From Bacillus sp. HSf4 (lineage in GTDB: Bacteria > Bacillota > Bacilli > Bacillales > Bacillaceae), in contig NZ_CP120679.1 of NCBI RefSeq assembly GCF_029537375.1, positions 539,501 through 603,500 on the forward strand: DNA of 64,000 nt, written 5' to 3'. Shown one piece after another: positions 55,145 to 63,163 of the stretch. Each line of letters begins with the position of its first letter. The first letter of the stretch is position 1. The notes below the pieces were generated by a model. That model saw nothing but the letters and a program-made list of their open reading frames with translations. It was not told the DNA's origin and searched no databases. The position numbers and the translations under genes were made by a program.

Positions 55145-56566
55145 CTACTCCTCGAGCAGCGAGGCGCCGGCTATGCCGGGATGTGTCATCTCGTAAGGAT
55201 CGAGAATCAGATCAAGCTCCTCTTCTGTCAGCACATCATGCAGCAAACAAAGTTCGCGAACCGATTGTCCTGTCGCAATCGCTTCTTTTGCGATTCTTGC
55301 CGCTGCTTCATATCCGAGATGGGGGTTGACGGCGGTAATGACGCCGACGCTTTTTTCCACGAATTCCTTCAGCCTGATTTCATTTGCTTCGATTCCTTTG
55401 ATACAGTAATCGGTAAAGACGCGGAAGCCGTTGTTCATGATTTTGATCGACTGCAGCAGGTTGAAAACAAGGACGGGTTCCATCACGTTTAATTCAAGCT
55501 GTCCCGCTTCTGAAGCAAGGCAGATCGTATGATCATTGCCGATGACCTGGAATGCGATCTGGTTCATCACCTCAGGCATGACAGGGTTCACTTTACCCGG
55601 CATGATCGAAGAGCCGGGCTGGCGCGGCGGCAGCCGGATTTCCGCAAGACCCGCTCTCGGACCTGAAGCCATTAAGCGGATATCGTTGGCGATTTTGGAC
55701 ATGTTCATCATCCCGACTTTAAGGGCGGCGGACACTTCTGTGTAGGCATCGGTGTTCTGGGTGGCGTCAACAAGATGGTCCGCTCCTTTCAGCTGATAGC
55801 CGCTGATTTCTGACAGGTGCTCGACGACGCTTTTGATATATCTTGGGTCGGCGTTTAAGCCTGTGCCGACTGCGGTCGCTCCCATATTGACTTCATACAA
55901 ATGGTGCCGGGACTGTTTAATTCGCTCGATGTCTCTTTCAATCACGCGCGAATAGGCTTCAAACTCCTGTCCGAGCCGGATCGGAACCGCGTCTTGAAGA
56001 TGGGTCCGTCCCATTTTGATGACGGAATCAAATTCAGCCGCTTTTTGTCGGAATGCGTCAAGCATATCCTCCATCGTCCCTAAAAGCTTTTTGATATGAT
56101 TCAATGTCGCCAGGTGAATCGCCGTCGGAAAAACGTCATTCGTTGACTGCGCCATGTTGACATGTGTGTTTGGACTTAAATGAAAATAGTCGCCTTTGTC
56201 TCTTCCTAAAAGCTCCAATCCTCTATTCGCGATCACCTCGTTGGTGTTCATGTTCATTGAGGTCCCGGCTCCGCCTTGAATGGGATCGACGATAAAATGA
56301 TCGTGCCAGAGGCCGTCCATGATTTCACCGGCCGCCTTGATGATGACCTCGCCGAGATCTTTATACAGCCGCTTGATTTCCATGTTGGAGAGAGCGGCCG
56401 CTTTTTTGACCATAGCCAAAGCTTTAATCAGCTCTTCATCGATCTGATAGCCGGTGATCGGAAAATTTTCAACGGCTCTCATCGTCTGTACCCCGTAATA
56501 AGCATCAGCCGGAACTTCTTTTTCTCCTAGAAAGTCTTTTTCAATCCGGGTTGTTTTCGTTTCCAT
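55145..56566 (-). CDS. ansB: Aspartate ammonia-lyase
   Basis: A 473-residue member of the fumarase/aspartase superfamily, deaminating L-aspartate to fumarate. PIQGGAGTSMNMNTNEVIANR, STNDVFPTA, the loop GSSIMPGKVNPVMPEV with the catalytic Ser and KVN, and DKGDYFHLSPNTHVN match aspartases more than class II fumarases. The start follows GGAGGGGC; the frame extends 36 codons upstream without a site. It is not next to an asparaginase gene, unlike the B. subtilis ans operon, so it may be a second copy. Confidence 0.88.
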   Translation of the reverse strand: METKTTRIEKDFLGEKEVPADAYYGVQTMRAVENFPITGYQIDEELIKALAMVKKAAALSNMEIKRLYKDLGEVIIKAAGEIMDGLWHDHFIVDPIQGGAGTSMNMNTNEVIANRGLELLGRDKGDYFHLSPNTHVNMAQSTNDVFPTAIHLATLNHIKKLLGTMEDMLDAFRQKAAEFDSVIKMGRTHLQDAVPIRLGQEFEAYSRVIERDIERIKQSRHHLYEVNMGATAVGTGLNADPRYIKSVVEHLSEISGYQLKGADHLVDATQNTDAYTEVSAALKVGMMNMSKIANDIRLMASGPRAGLAEIRLPPRQPGSSIMPGKVNPVMPEVMNQIAFQVIGNDHTICLASEAGQLELNVMEPVLVFNLLQSIKIMNNGFRVFTDYCIKGIEANEIRLKEFVEKSVGVITAVNPHLGYEAAARIAKEAIATGQSVRELCLLHDVLTEEELDLILDPYEMTHPGIAGASLLEE

Positions 56567-56872
56567 GGATAAGCCCCTCCGTGTGTTGTTTCTTATCATG
56601 TAGTGTGTCACGATCCGCCGCATTTTTATTTTCAGTAAAAAAAGTAAATTCGGCTCCCTAAAGCAGGTTGTCAAGTAATAAAAAGCCTGTTTTCAATAAT
56701 CGAATCCGATCATTTGTATGACGAAAAATTTTCAAGGAAAGATATACAAAAACAGACAAATGGTCATATGGTTATGTTTGTGTATTATTCACTTCATTAA
56801 ATTTCTTTACGGTTAAGCGTTTTTGTAGTAAAGTTCATAATAAATTTTGGAAGCAGGAAAGGAAGTACTGTG
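56567..56872. other. Intergenic region between aspartase and glycosyltransferase genes
   Basis: 306 bases between divergent genes, AT-rich, presumably with both promoters. I see no convincing -35/-10 pair, operator dyad or terminator. CAATAATCG and similar repeats are too short to count. Confidence 0.5.
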
Positions 56873-58084
56873 ATGGGAAATGTACTGATGATTAATTTTC
56901 CAGGGGAAGGTCATATCAACCCCTCTATAGGTGTAACGAAAGAATTGCAAAGCCGTGGTGAAAAGGTCGTCTATTATGCAGTCGAAGAATACGCGGAAAA
57001 AATAAAAAAAACAGGGGCCGAAGTTCGTTTATATCCCGATTTTAGAGATGATTTATCCTTCGGGAGAAGCAGAACCGGTGATGAGAAAATGGACTTTGCC
57101 GAAATCGGTTTAAACATGGCAAAAAAGGCGGATGAAATCGTTCAGCTCATATACCGGGAAGTCAAAGATGAGCAATATGATTATGTCATTTTCGATCATC
57201 ACTTTTTGGCAGGAAAAATCATTGCCGAAATGATGGGGCTGCCTTGCATTTCATTGTGCACGACGTTTGCCATGGATGAAGAACTGATCCATTCCTTTGG
57301 CAAAACGCATCAAACCGGTCTTGAAAACTCGCCTTGCTTAGAACAACTTCAGCAGTTTCTCTTGGAATTAAGTGACCGGTATCCTGTCAGCCTGAGCCAG
57401 CCGTTTGATGTCTTTTCATGCCCCGGAGACATCACAATCGTTTTCACTTCAAGGGAATTTCAGCCTCATGCTGAAAGGTTTGGAGAGGACTACTTGTTCG
57501 TCGGCCCGTCTGTCACGAGCCGCCACGACCCGGGCAGCTTCCCGATGCATGAACTCGAGGGCGAGACCGTCATCGTCATCTCAATGGGGACGATCTTCAA
57601 TCGGCAAAAAGAGATTTACAATATGTGCATTGATGCCTTGCAAGACTTTGACGGAAAAGTGGTTATGTCAATCGGCAGACATACGAATCCGGATGAGCTG
57701 AACGACATCCCAGACCATTTTATCGTCAAGCCTTATATTCCGCAGCTGGAGCTTTTGAAAACCGCTGATTTGTTCGTTACACACGGCGGAATGAACAGCA
57801 CAAATGAAGGGCTTTACTTTGATACACCGCTTATTGTCATCCCGATGGGAGGTGATCAGTTCTTCGTCGCCAGCCAGGTGGAAAGAGCAGGCGCCGGCGT
57901 TAAACTGGACAAAACAGAGCTCACATCAGAGGTTTTGCGGGAAAAGGTGAAAGAAGTGCTTGAAAACCGCTCCTATGCTGACAGCGCCGCCGACATCGGC
58001 AAATCGCTCCGAAGCGCCGGGGGCTACAAAAGGGCTGCTGATGCTATTTTTGAACTGGTGCATGAAACAGTGGAAAAGGGATAA
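56873..58084 (+). CDS. UDP-glycosyltransferase, MGT family (YojK/YjiC type)
   Basis: A 403-residue GT-B glycosyltransferase. The N-terminal NFPGEGHINPSIGVTKEL binds acceptors. The C-terminal half carries VISMGTIFN and KPYIPQLELLKTADLFVTHG, GMNSTNEGLYFDTPLIVIP, and MGGDQFFVASQVE (the MGT nucleotide-sugar motif, HGG-x-NS-x-E). Relatives glucosylate macrolides and flavonoids from UDP-glucose. ATG 56873 is preferred over the adjacent GTG because of spacing to AGGAAAGGAAG. Single gene. Confidence 0.88.
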   Translation: MGNVLMINFPGEGHINPSIGVTKELQSRGEKVVYYAVEEYAEKIKKTGAEVRLYPDFRDDLSFGRSRTGDEKMDFAEIGLNMAKKADEIVQLIYREVKDEQYDYVIFDHHFLAGKIIAEMMGLPCISLCTTFAMDEELIHSFGKTHQTGLENSPCLEQLQQFLLELSDRYPVSLSQPFDVFSCPGDITIVFTSREFQPHAERFGEDYLFVGPSVTSRHDPGSFPMHELEGETVIVISMGTIFNRQKEIYNMCIDALQDFDGKVVMSIGRHTNPDELNDIPDHFIVKPYIPQLELLKTADLFVTHGGMNSTNEGLYFDTPLIVIPMGGDQFFVASQVERAGAGVKLDKTELTSEVLREKVKEVLENRSYADSAADIGKSLRSAGGYKRAADAIFELVHETVEKG

Positions 58085-58106
58085 AACTTCCCTTTTCCTT
58101 TTTTTC
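58072..58106 (+). terminator. Terminator of the glycosyltransferase gene
   Basis: GGAAAAGGGA (58072-58081) and TCCCTTTTCC (58089-58098), then seven T. The stop codon lies in the loop. Confidence 0.85.
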
Positions 58107-58166
58107 GTTTTGCAGACTGTTGGGTTTCCTGCATGGGGCATTGTGTTCATCACGGCATCCCGGCTT

Positions 58167-58352
58167 TCAATCCGGCGCAGTCTGCCAACCTTCCAATCCA
58201 AGCCCATTCAGGCGTCTCAACCAATTTTCCTTTTCCCATCCTTGAAGATGCTTCTCTACCCCGATACCTTTACACATTGATTGTTCAGTGATGTCATCAT
58301 CATTTTGATTCCACCAATTCTCCGATGTTATTTGTTCAGGCGGTTTTGCCAA
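58167..58352 (-). CDS. Possible 61-residue hypothetical protein
   Basis: A small frame from a TTG, with AGGA about 10 nt upstream, gives a hydrophilic Trp-rich product (ITSENWWNQNDDDITEQ; KENWLRRLNGLGLEGWQ). No family is recognised. It lies in a 333-base gap and may be a gene fragment. The only support is its composition and lack of overlap with other genes. Confidence 0.3.
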   Translation of the reverse strand: MAKPPEQITSENWWNQNDDDITEQSMCKGIGVEKHLQGWEKENWLRRLNGLGLEGWQTAPD

Positions 58353-58417
58353 AAACGAGGATTCCTGAGGCGAATCATTGTATACTAAAACAAAACAACA
58401 AGGAGGACAGAATTCTC

Positions 58418-59242
58418 TTGGAGAAGACAGAGCTGGAAGAACAGTTGAAAATCATAGAAAAATGGGAAAAAGAACAGCAGAAAGTATGGTTTTGGGAAAG
58501 AATCGGCCGGCTTCCGTTTAAAGTGCTGGATAAGCTGACACCGGCTTTTATTCAAGACAAAATCGGCCTTTTGCTGGATGAAATCGGCGGTTTTATTCAA
58601 AACGGCGGTCAGTATTTGACGTCTGAAAAACATCTGATCCGCAAGTTTCAAAAAGAGCTTCCGAACGAAACGATGGAAACGATCGCTGATGTGCAAAAGG
58701 CGCCTTTAGCGGTGATGGACCAAATTTGCGAAGAGCTTGGCAAAAACAGAGCGAACACCGCGGCCGTGCAAGGGGCGACAACTGGTGTGGGCGGCCTTTT
58801 CACACTAGCGATCGATATTCCCGCCATCCTCGGCCTTTCTTTGAAAACCTTGCAGGATATCGCGGTGTCTTACGGCTATGATCCGAAAGAAAAGACAGAG
58901 CGGATGTTTATCATCAAATGCCTGCAGCTGAGTTCTGCCGATATCGTCGGAAAAAAAGCGATCATTCAAGAACTCAGCCAATATCATCGCAGCCCGGATG
59001 AACGCCAAAACATGATCTCGCAAATTCAAGGCTGGCGGGAAGTTGTCTATACATACCGCGATTCCTTCGGCTGGAAAAAGCTTTTTCAAATGGTGCCCAT
59101 CGCCGGTATTCTATTTGGCGCGATCACGAACCGTTCGATGATGAACGGTGTGGCGGAAACAGGCATGATGATGTATAAAAAACGGAGAATATTGGAGCGG
59201 CTGGAGGATATCGAGAAAGAACCGGAAAGATTGGGGGAATAG
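58418..59242 (+). CDS. EcsC family protein
   Basis: A 274-residue protein of the EcsC family. A charged amphipathic N-terminus (ELEEQLKIIEKWEKEQQK) leads to the family core: AVQGATTGVGGLFTLAIDIP, AILGLSLKTLQDIAVSYGYD, and the Gly-rich MVPIAGILFGAITNRSMMN. Family members are found beside ABC transporters or alone; their biochemical role is unknown. The start is TTG, 11 nt after AAGGAGG. Confidence 0.82.
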   Translation: MEKTELEEQLKIIEKWEKEQQKVWFWERIGRLPFKVLDKLTPAFIQDKIGLLLDEIGGFIQNGGQYLTSEKHLIRKFQKELPNETMETIADVQKAPLAVMDQICEELGKNRANTAAVQGATTGVGGLFTLAIDIPAILGLSLKTLQDIAVSYGYDPKEKTERMFIIKCLQLSSADIVGKKAIIQELSQYHRSPDERQNMISQIQGWREVVYTYRDSFGWKKLFQMVPIAGILFGAITNRSMMNGVAETGMMMYKKRRILERLEDIEKEPERLGE

Positions 59243-59306
59243 TTGAGGCGCTGAAACAATAGAGGTTCCGGTCATCTGAAAATAAATATATTCCTTTGGC
59301 AAACGT

Positions 59307-59336
59307 GCATCGCTATATATGCGGTGCTCTTTTTTG
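59307..59336 (+). terminator. Terminator of the EcsC gene
   Basis: GCATCGC (59307-59313) and GCGGTGC (59321-59327) with one wobble, then TCTTTTTT. Confidence 0.7.
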
Positions 59337-59396
59337 CAAGATTTAAAAAATGCATCCAGTTCATTTGCGAATGAACAGACTGGAAGGAATGAGGGA

Positions 59397-60110
59397 ATGA
59401 GGCAGATTATTGCGATGGGCGGCGGCGGTTTTTCTATGGAGCCGGAAAACCTTTTATTAGATCAATATATTTTAGCTCAAGTCAAAAACGATTTACCAAA
59501 GGTATGTTTTGTTCCAACAGCCAGCGGTGACCAAACAAATGATATTGAAAGGTTTTATAAGGCGTTTCACACGCTGCCTTGCGAGCCGTCACACTTATCT
59601 TTATTTGAACCGCAATTTAAAGAATTGGAGAAATATGTTGTTGAAAAAGATGTGATATATGTCGGCGGGGGAAGTACGAGGAATATGCTTGTTTTGTGGA
59701 AGGAATGGGGATTAGATGACGTTTTGCAAAAGGCATATGAAAAAGGGGTTGTACTTGCTGGATTGAGTGCGGGTTCAATTTGCTGGTTTGAAGAAGGGAT
59801 AACTGACCCGTTGAATGCGCCTTTATATAAGCTCGATGGTCTAGGCTTTCTGAAGGGAAGCCATTGTCCTCATTATGATGGAGAGAGCAAAAGGAAGCCT
59901 TCATATCACAAGTTCATCTTGGAAGGAAAAATAAAAGAAGGCTATGCAGTCGATGACGGTGCGGCTGTGCACTTTATCAATGAAACACTGGCTGCTTCTG
60001 TCAGTTCCAGGGCAAATGCAAAGTCATACAAAGTCAAATGTGCAAATGGTGAAATCAGTGAAACAGAGATTCGTACAAAGCGCTTAGGTGTTTGCAGAGG
60101 TCAAGTATAA
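59397..60110 (+). CDS. Peptidase E-like protein (family S51)
   Basis: A 237-residue class I glutamine amidotransferase-fold peptidase. IAMGGGGFSMEPENLLLD starts the fold, VIYVGGGSTRNML gives the oxyanion region, and GLSAGSICWFE holds the nucleophilic Ser (G-x-S-A-G-S). GFLKGSHCPHYDGE has the likely His. Peptidase E enzymes cleave Asp-X dipeptides. The ATG follows GGAAGGAATGAGG. Its codons are more AT-rich than the neighbours, hinting at separate origin. Confidence 0.88.
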   Translation: MRQIIAMGGGGFSMEPENLLLDQYILAQVKNDLPKVCFVPTASGDQTNDIERFYKAFHTLPCEPSHLSLFEPQFKELEKYVVEKDVIYVGGGSTRNMLVLWKEWGLDDVLQKAYEKGVVLAGLSAGSICWFEEGITDPLNAPLYKLDGLGFLKGSHCPHYDGESKRKPSYHKFILEGKIKEGYAVDDGAAVHFINETLAASVSSRANAKSYKVKCANGEISETEIRTKRLGVCRGQV

Positions 60111-60149
60111 GTGAGGGCTCGACGTCTGCGGCATTTTTTAAAGTTGAGC

Positions 60150-60183
60150 AAAATAAAACTGGGCCCTCTTAATGAGGGCCCAG
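60150..60183 (-). terminator. Terminator of the NhaC-type gene
   Basis: CTGGGCCCTC (60159-60168) and GAGGGCCCAG (60174-60183) form a 10-bp stem with TTTTATTTT following on the minus strand. Confidence 0.85.
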
Positions 60184-60192
60184 GATGCGGGT

Positions 60193-61494
60193 TTAGATTT
60201 CCTTTTTCTGACGTTCTGTAAACCTTGGAAAACCGAACAAAATCGCGGCAATCCCGCAAATGCCGATCAAAATCGGATAGAAGGAGTAAGGGAGAATACT
60301 GATCGGCGATATTTTGGCGATTTGCGCCGCTGACAGCATTTGCGCGCCGTATGGAATCAGCCCTTGGATGACGCATGAAAAGATATCAAGGATGCTCGCT
60401 GATTTCCGGCTGTCAATTCCGTATTGGTCTGATAAATCCTTAGCGAGCGGACCGGCCGTGATGATCGCAATCGTATTATTGGCCGTGGCCAGGTTGGCGG
60501 TGCTGACGAGCCCCGCAATTCCGGCTTCAGCTCCTTTTTTCGAACGGACTCTGCGGGAAACAAACTCAAGCAGGAAGGCGATGCCGCCGTTTCGTTTCAT
60601 CATTTCCGCCATTCCGCCGATCAGAAGAGACAGAATGATCAATTCGGACATCCCGCCGATTCCTTCCGTTATCGCCTGCAGGTAGGAGTGAAGAGTCAGG
60701 CTGCCGTCGGAAATGCCGATTACACCGGATAAGACGATTCCGCCAAGGATGACGGCCATCACATTAAAACCGAGAAGCGCAAAAATTAAAACGCCGAGAT
60801 ACGGCAGTACCTTGATCAAGCTGTAAGTCCCTGCCTGTGATACAGGGTGTCCTCCCGATGAGAAAATCATCAGCAGAATGATCGTTACAATCGCTGCGGG
60901 TAGCACGATCAAGAAATTCGTTTTGAATTTGTCCGACATTTTTGTTTTTTGTGTGCGGACGGCGGCAATCGTTGTATCAGAAATAAATGACAAGTTATCT
61001 CCAAACATGGCGCCGCCGACAACGGCAGCAACCGAAAATGCCGGGGAAACCCCGATTTCAGCGCTGATCCCGGCGCTGATCGGAGCGAGCGCCGCTATCG
61101 TGCCGGTTGATGTACCCATTGAAACGGAGATGAAAGCGGCAATGATAAATAAGCCGGCAACCAAAAACTGCCCGGGCACAAGGGAAAGAGCCAGATTCAC
61201 CGTTGACTCTACAGCCCCCATCGCTTTTGCGACAGAAGAAAACGCCCCCGCCAAAATAAAAATCATCACCATAATCATGATATCGGGATGTCCCGCTCCT
61301 GTTGCGAACCACTCGGTCTTGCGGCTGAGCGGCTCCTTTCGGTTCATGGCGAGCGAAACAACCGCCGCGGCAAGAGCGGCTACCAAAATCGGCAGGCTGT
61401 AAAAGTCGCCCGTGACAAGCCCTGAGCCGACAAATAAGCAGACAAATAAAAATAGCGGCAAAAGCCCGGAAGCTTTTGCGTTTTGTTTTTGCAT
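60193..61494 (-). CDS. NhaC-type Na+/H+ antiporter
   Basis: A 433-residue membrane protein of the NhaC/ion transporter superfamily with about 11 helices. Family segments include SVSMGTSTGTIAALAPISAG, GAMFGDNLSFISDTTIAAVR, and NLATANNTIAIITAGPLAKD. It could exchange Na+ for H+ or for an organic acid pair as in MleN. The ATG at 61494 has GAAGAGGTG upstream. Stands alone. Confidence 0.85.
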   Translation of the reverse strand: MQKQNAKASGLLPLFLFVCLFVGSGLVTGDFYSLPILVAALAAAVVSLAMNRKEPLSRKTEWFATGAGHPDIMIMVMIFILAGAFSSVAKAMGAVESTVNLALSLVPGQFLVAGLFIIAAFISVSMGTSTGTIAALAPISAGISAEIGVSPAFSVAAVVGGAMFGDNLSFISDTTIAAVRTQKTKMSDKFKTNFLIVLPAAIVTIILLMIFSSGGHPVSQAGTYSLIKVLPYLGVLIFALLGFNVMAVILGGIVLSGVIGISDGSLTLHSYLQAITEGIGGMSELIILSLLIGGMAEMMKRNGGIAFLLEFVSRRVRSKKGAEAGIAGLVSTANLATANNTIAIITAGPLAKDLSDQYGIDSRKSASILDIFSCVIQGLIPYGAQMLSAAQIAKISPISILPYSFYPILIGICGIAAILFGFPRFTERQKKEI

Positions 61495-61624
61495 ATCACG
61501 TACACCTCTTCTATTGCTATAACCGTTTTTTCACCAATATTCAACACTTTAAAAGGCGAAAGGCCAAAAGTCAAATGGTAAAATTAGTTCGGGAGAAAAT
61601 GAATCAAAAAGAGGGGGAAGTCAA

Positions 61625-62335
61625 ATGGACTTTCGAATGGGATCGAAAATGAATATGGCTGAAATGACAAAGGAAATCGGGGAAAAACACGCTAATTTCA
61701 TCGTCTCTGAAGTGAACGATCATTGCCTGCGGGCCGCAGTCCTGGAGGGAGACTACATATGGCAATTCCACCCGGATTCGGATGAACTGTTTATGGTGAT
61801 CGAGGGCGAGCTTTTAATCGACTTCAAGGACCGCGGCACAGAAGTGCTGAAGCCGAACGATTCTCTTCTTATACCGCGAGGCGTGATTCACAGGACGCGA
61901 GCTGAAAAAAGAACGGTTAATCTTTGCATCGAAAAAACAAACGCGGAAACCGTCATGTTGAATGAAGGCAATGTGTTAAAGCTCATCCGGTGCAAACCGG
62001 CCGGACAGGATAAACGCCCGTTCAGTGAGGCTCAGGCGAAATGGACCCCGGTTAAGGACATCAATGGCCTGATCAGACAATGGGGCGGATGGCGGGAGTC
62101 TGAATCCGGCCCGGAAGCCGTCGTGATGGCGCTTTGGAAAACAAAACGGGATTATTTGGATTTTATGAGGAACGATCACGATCTGATCTATGAAAACACG
62201 AATCAGCAAGACACGTTTGCATCAAGTGTTATTCGCCTTCTTGAAGATCCGGGTGAGATAAGCCGCGCGCTCGAAAAGTATAGCGCGGAGCTTGTCTTTG
62301 AACCGGAATGGACGGTCAACGGCACGAGGGTCTAG
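61625..62335 (+). CDS. Fused cupin (YdbB-like) and YdbC-like (DUF4937) protein
   Basis: A 236-residue two-domain protein. Residues 1-115 are a small cupin (WQFHPDSDELFMVIEGELLI, LIPRGVIHRT) corresponding to B. subtilis YdbB. From about residue 118 (LKLIRCKPAGQDKRPFSEAQ, then IRQWGGWRE and LWKTKRDYLDFM) it matches the ferredoxin-like YdbC. In B. subtilis these are two adjacent genes; here one uninterrupted frame encodes both. The ATG follows AGAGGGGG. Function of either domain is unknown; the fusion suggests they act together. Confidence 0.82.
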   Translation: MDFRMGSKMNMAEMTKEIGEKHANFIVSEVNDHCLRAAVLEGDYIWQFHPDSDELFMVIEGELLIDFKDRGTEVLKPNDSLLIPRGVIHRTRAEKRTVNLCIEKTNAETVMLNEGNVLKLIRCKPAGQDKRPFSEAQAKWTPVKDINGLIRQWGGWRESESGPEAVVMALWKTKRDYLDFMRNDHDLIYENTNQQDTFASSVIRLLEDPGEISRALEKYSAELVFEPEWTVNGTRV

Positions 62336-62373
62336 GACGAGCGGCCGCAGATTTTCGGGAATGTGCTGTTTTT

Positions 62374-62399
62374 GTTTATTCTTTTTAAGGTGTGGAATG
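62374..62399 (+). promoter_or_regulatory. SigB-type promoter of gsiB
   Basis: GTTTAT (62374-62379), 14 bp, GGAATG (62394-62399), about 37 bp before the ATG. gsiB is among the most SigB-dependent genes of B. subtilis. Confidence 0.65.
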
Positions 62400-62435
62400 T
62401 AAAAACCATAACACTTTATAAAGGAGGAAAACAAA

Positions 62436-62936
62436 ATGGCAAACAATAACGAAAACAACAAAATGAGCAGGGAAGAAGCAGGCAGAAAAGGCGGAAAGAC
62501 GACTAGCCAAAACCACGATCAGGAATTTTACCAGGAGATCGGCCAAAAAGGCGGAGAGGCGACAAGCGAAAATCACGATAAAGAATTCTACCAGGAGATC
62601 GGCCAAAAAGGCGGAGAGGCGACAAGCGAAAATCACGATAAAGAATTCTACCAGGAGATCGGCCAAAAAGGCGGAGAGGCGACAAGCGAAAACCATGATC
62701 AGGAATTCTACCAGGAGATCGGTCAAAAAGGCGGAGAGGCGACAAGCGAAAACCATGATCAGGAATTCTACCAGGAGATCGGTCAAAAAGGCGGAGAGGC
62801 GACAAAACGCAACCATGACAAAGAATTCTATCAAGAAATCGGTGAAAAAGGCGGAGAAAAAACGAGTCAAAATCATGACAAGGAGTTCTACCGGGAAATT
62901 GGCGAAAAAGGCGGACGCCAAAGAAGAAGCGGATAA
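62436..62936 (+). CDS. gsiB: Glucose starvation-inducible protein GsiB, expanded repeats
   Basis: A 166-residue hydrophilic, LEA-like stress protein. After a short head (KMSREEAGRKGGKTTSQ) come seven tandem 20-residue units of the form NHDKEFYQEIGQKGGEATSE. B. subtilis GsiB is 123 residues with about five units, so this copy is longer by about two. Such proteins are thought to protect macromolecules on drying or osmotic stress. The ATG follows AAAGGAGG. Confidence 0.93.
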   Translation: MANNNENNKMSREEAGRKGGKTTSQNHDQEFYQEIGQKGGEATSENHDKEFYQEIGQKGGEATSENHDKEFYQEIGQKGGEATSENHDQEFYQEIGQKGGEATSENHDQEFYQEIGQKGGEATKRNHDKEFYQEIGEKGGEKTSQNHDKEFYREIGEKGGRQRRSG

Positions 62937-62940
62937 TCCT
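62521..62940 (+). repeat. 60-bp tandem repeats within gsiB
   Basis: Seven consecutive 60-bp units lie exactly in frame. Units at 62521, 62581, 62641, 62701 and 62761 differ at only a few bases, and those at 62701 and 62761 are identical over their first 45 bp. The last two units are more diverged. Confidence 0.95.
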
Positions 62941-62947
62941 AATCAAG

Positions 62948-62984
62948 AAAAGGGAGGGCTTTACAGAAGCTCCTCTCTTTTATT
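62948..62984 (+). terminator. Terminator of gsiB
   Basis: AAAAGGGAGG-CTT and AAG-CCTCTCTTTT form an imperfect stem ending in a T run. Confidence 0.6.
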
Positions 62985-63163
62985 ATGCTTCACCATACAG
63001 TGTCCTTCATTGTCTAAATTAAAATATGATAAATTATTGATCCGGAAAAGAGATTTCCGCGTTGTTTTGTTATATAATTTCAAATGATACTCTAATTGTA
63101 ATTATGAAACTTTGAATATGCTAAAAAAGTTAAGGACTAAAGTACTGGTGGGAGTGTACTCGA

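Noticed and set aside
62521..62940. Regular 60-bp repeats as a CRISPR-like array
   Set aside because: There are no unique spacers, the period is exactly 20 codons, and the repeats are translated in frame.
62385..62946. Repetitive open frames on the other strand and frames of gsiB
   Set aside because: They mirror the 60-bp coding repeat; the forward GsiB frame with SigB promoter and ribosome site explains the region.
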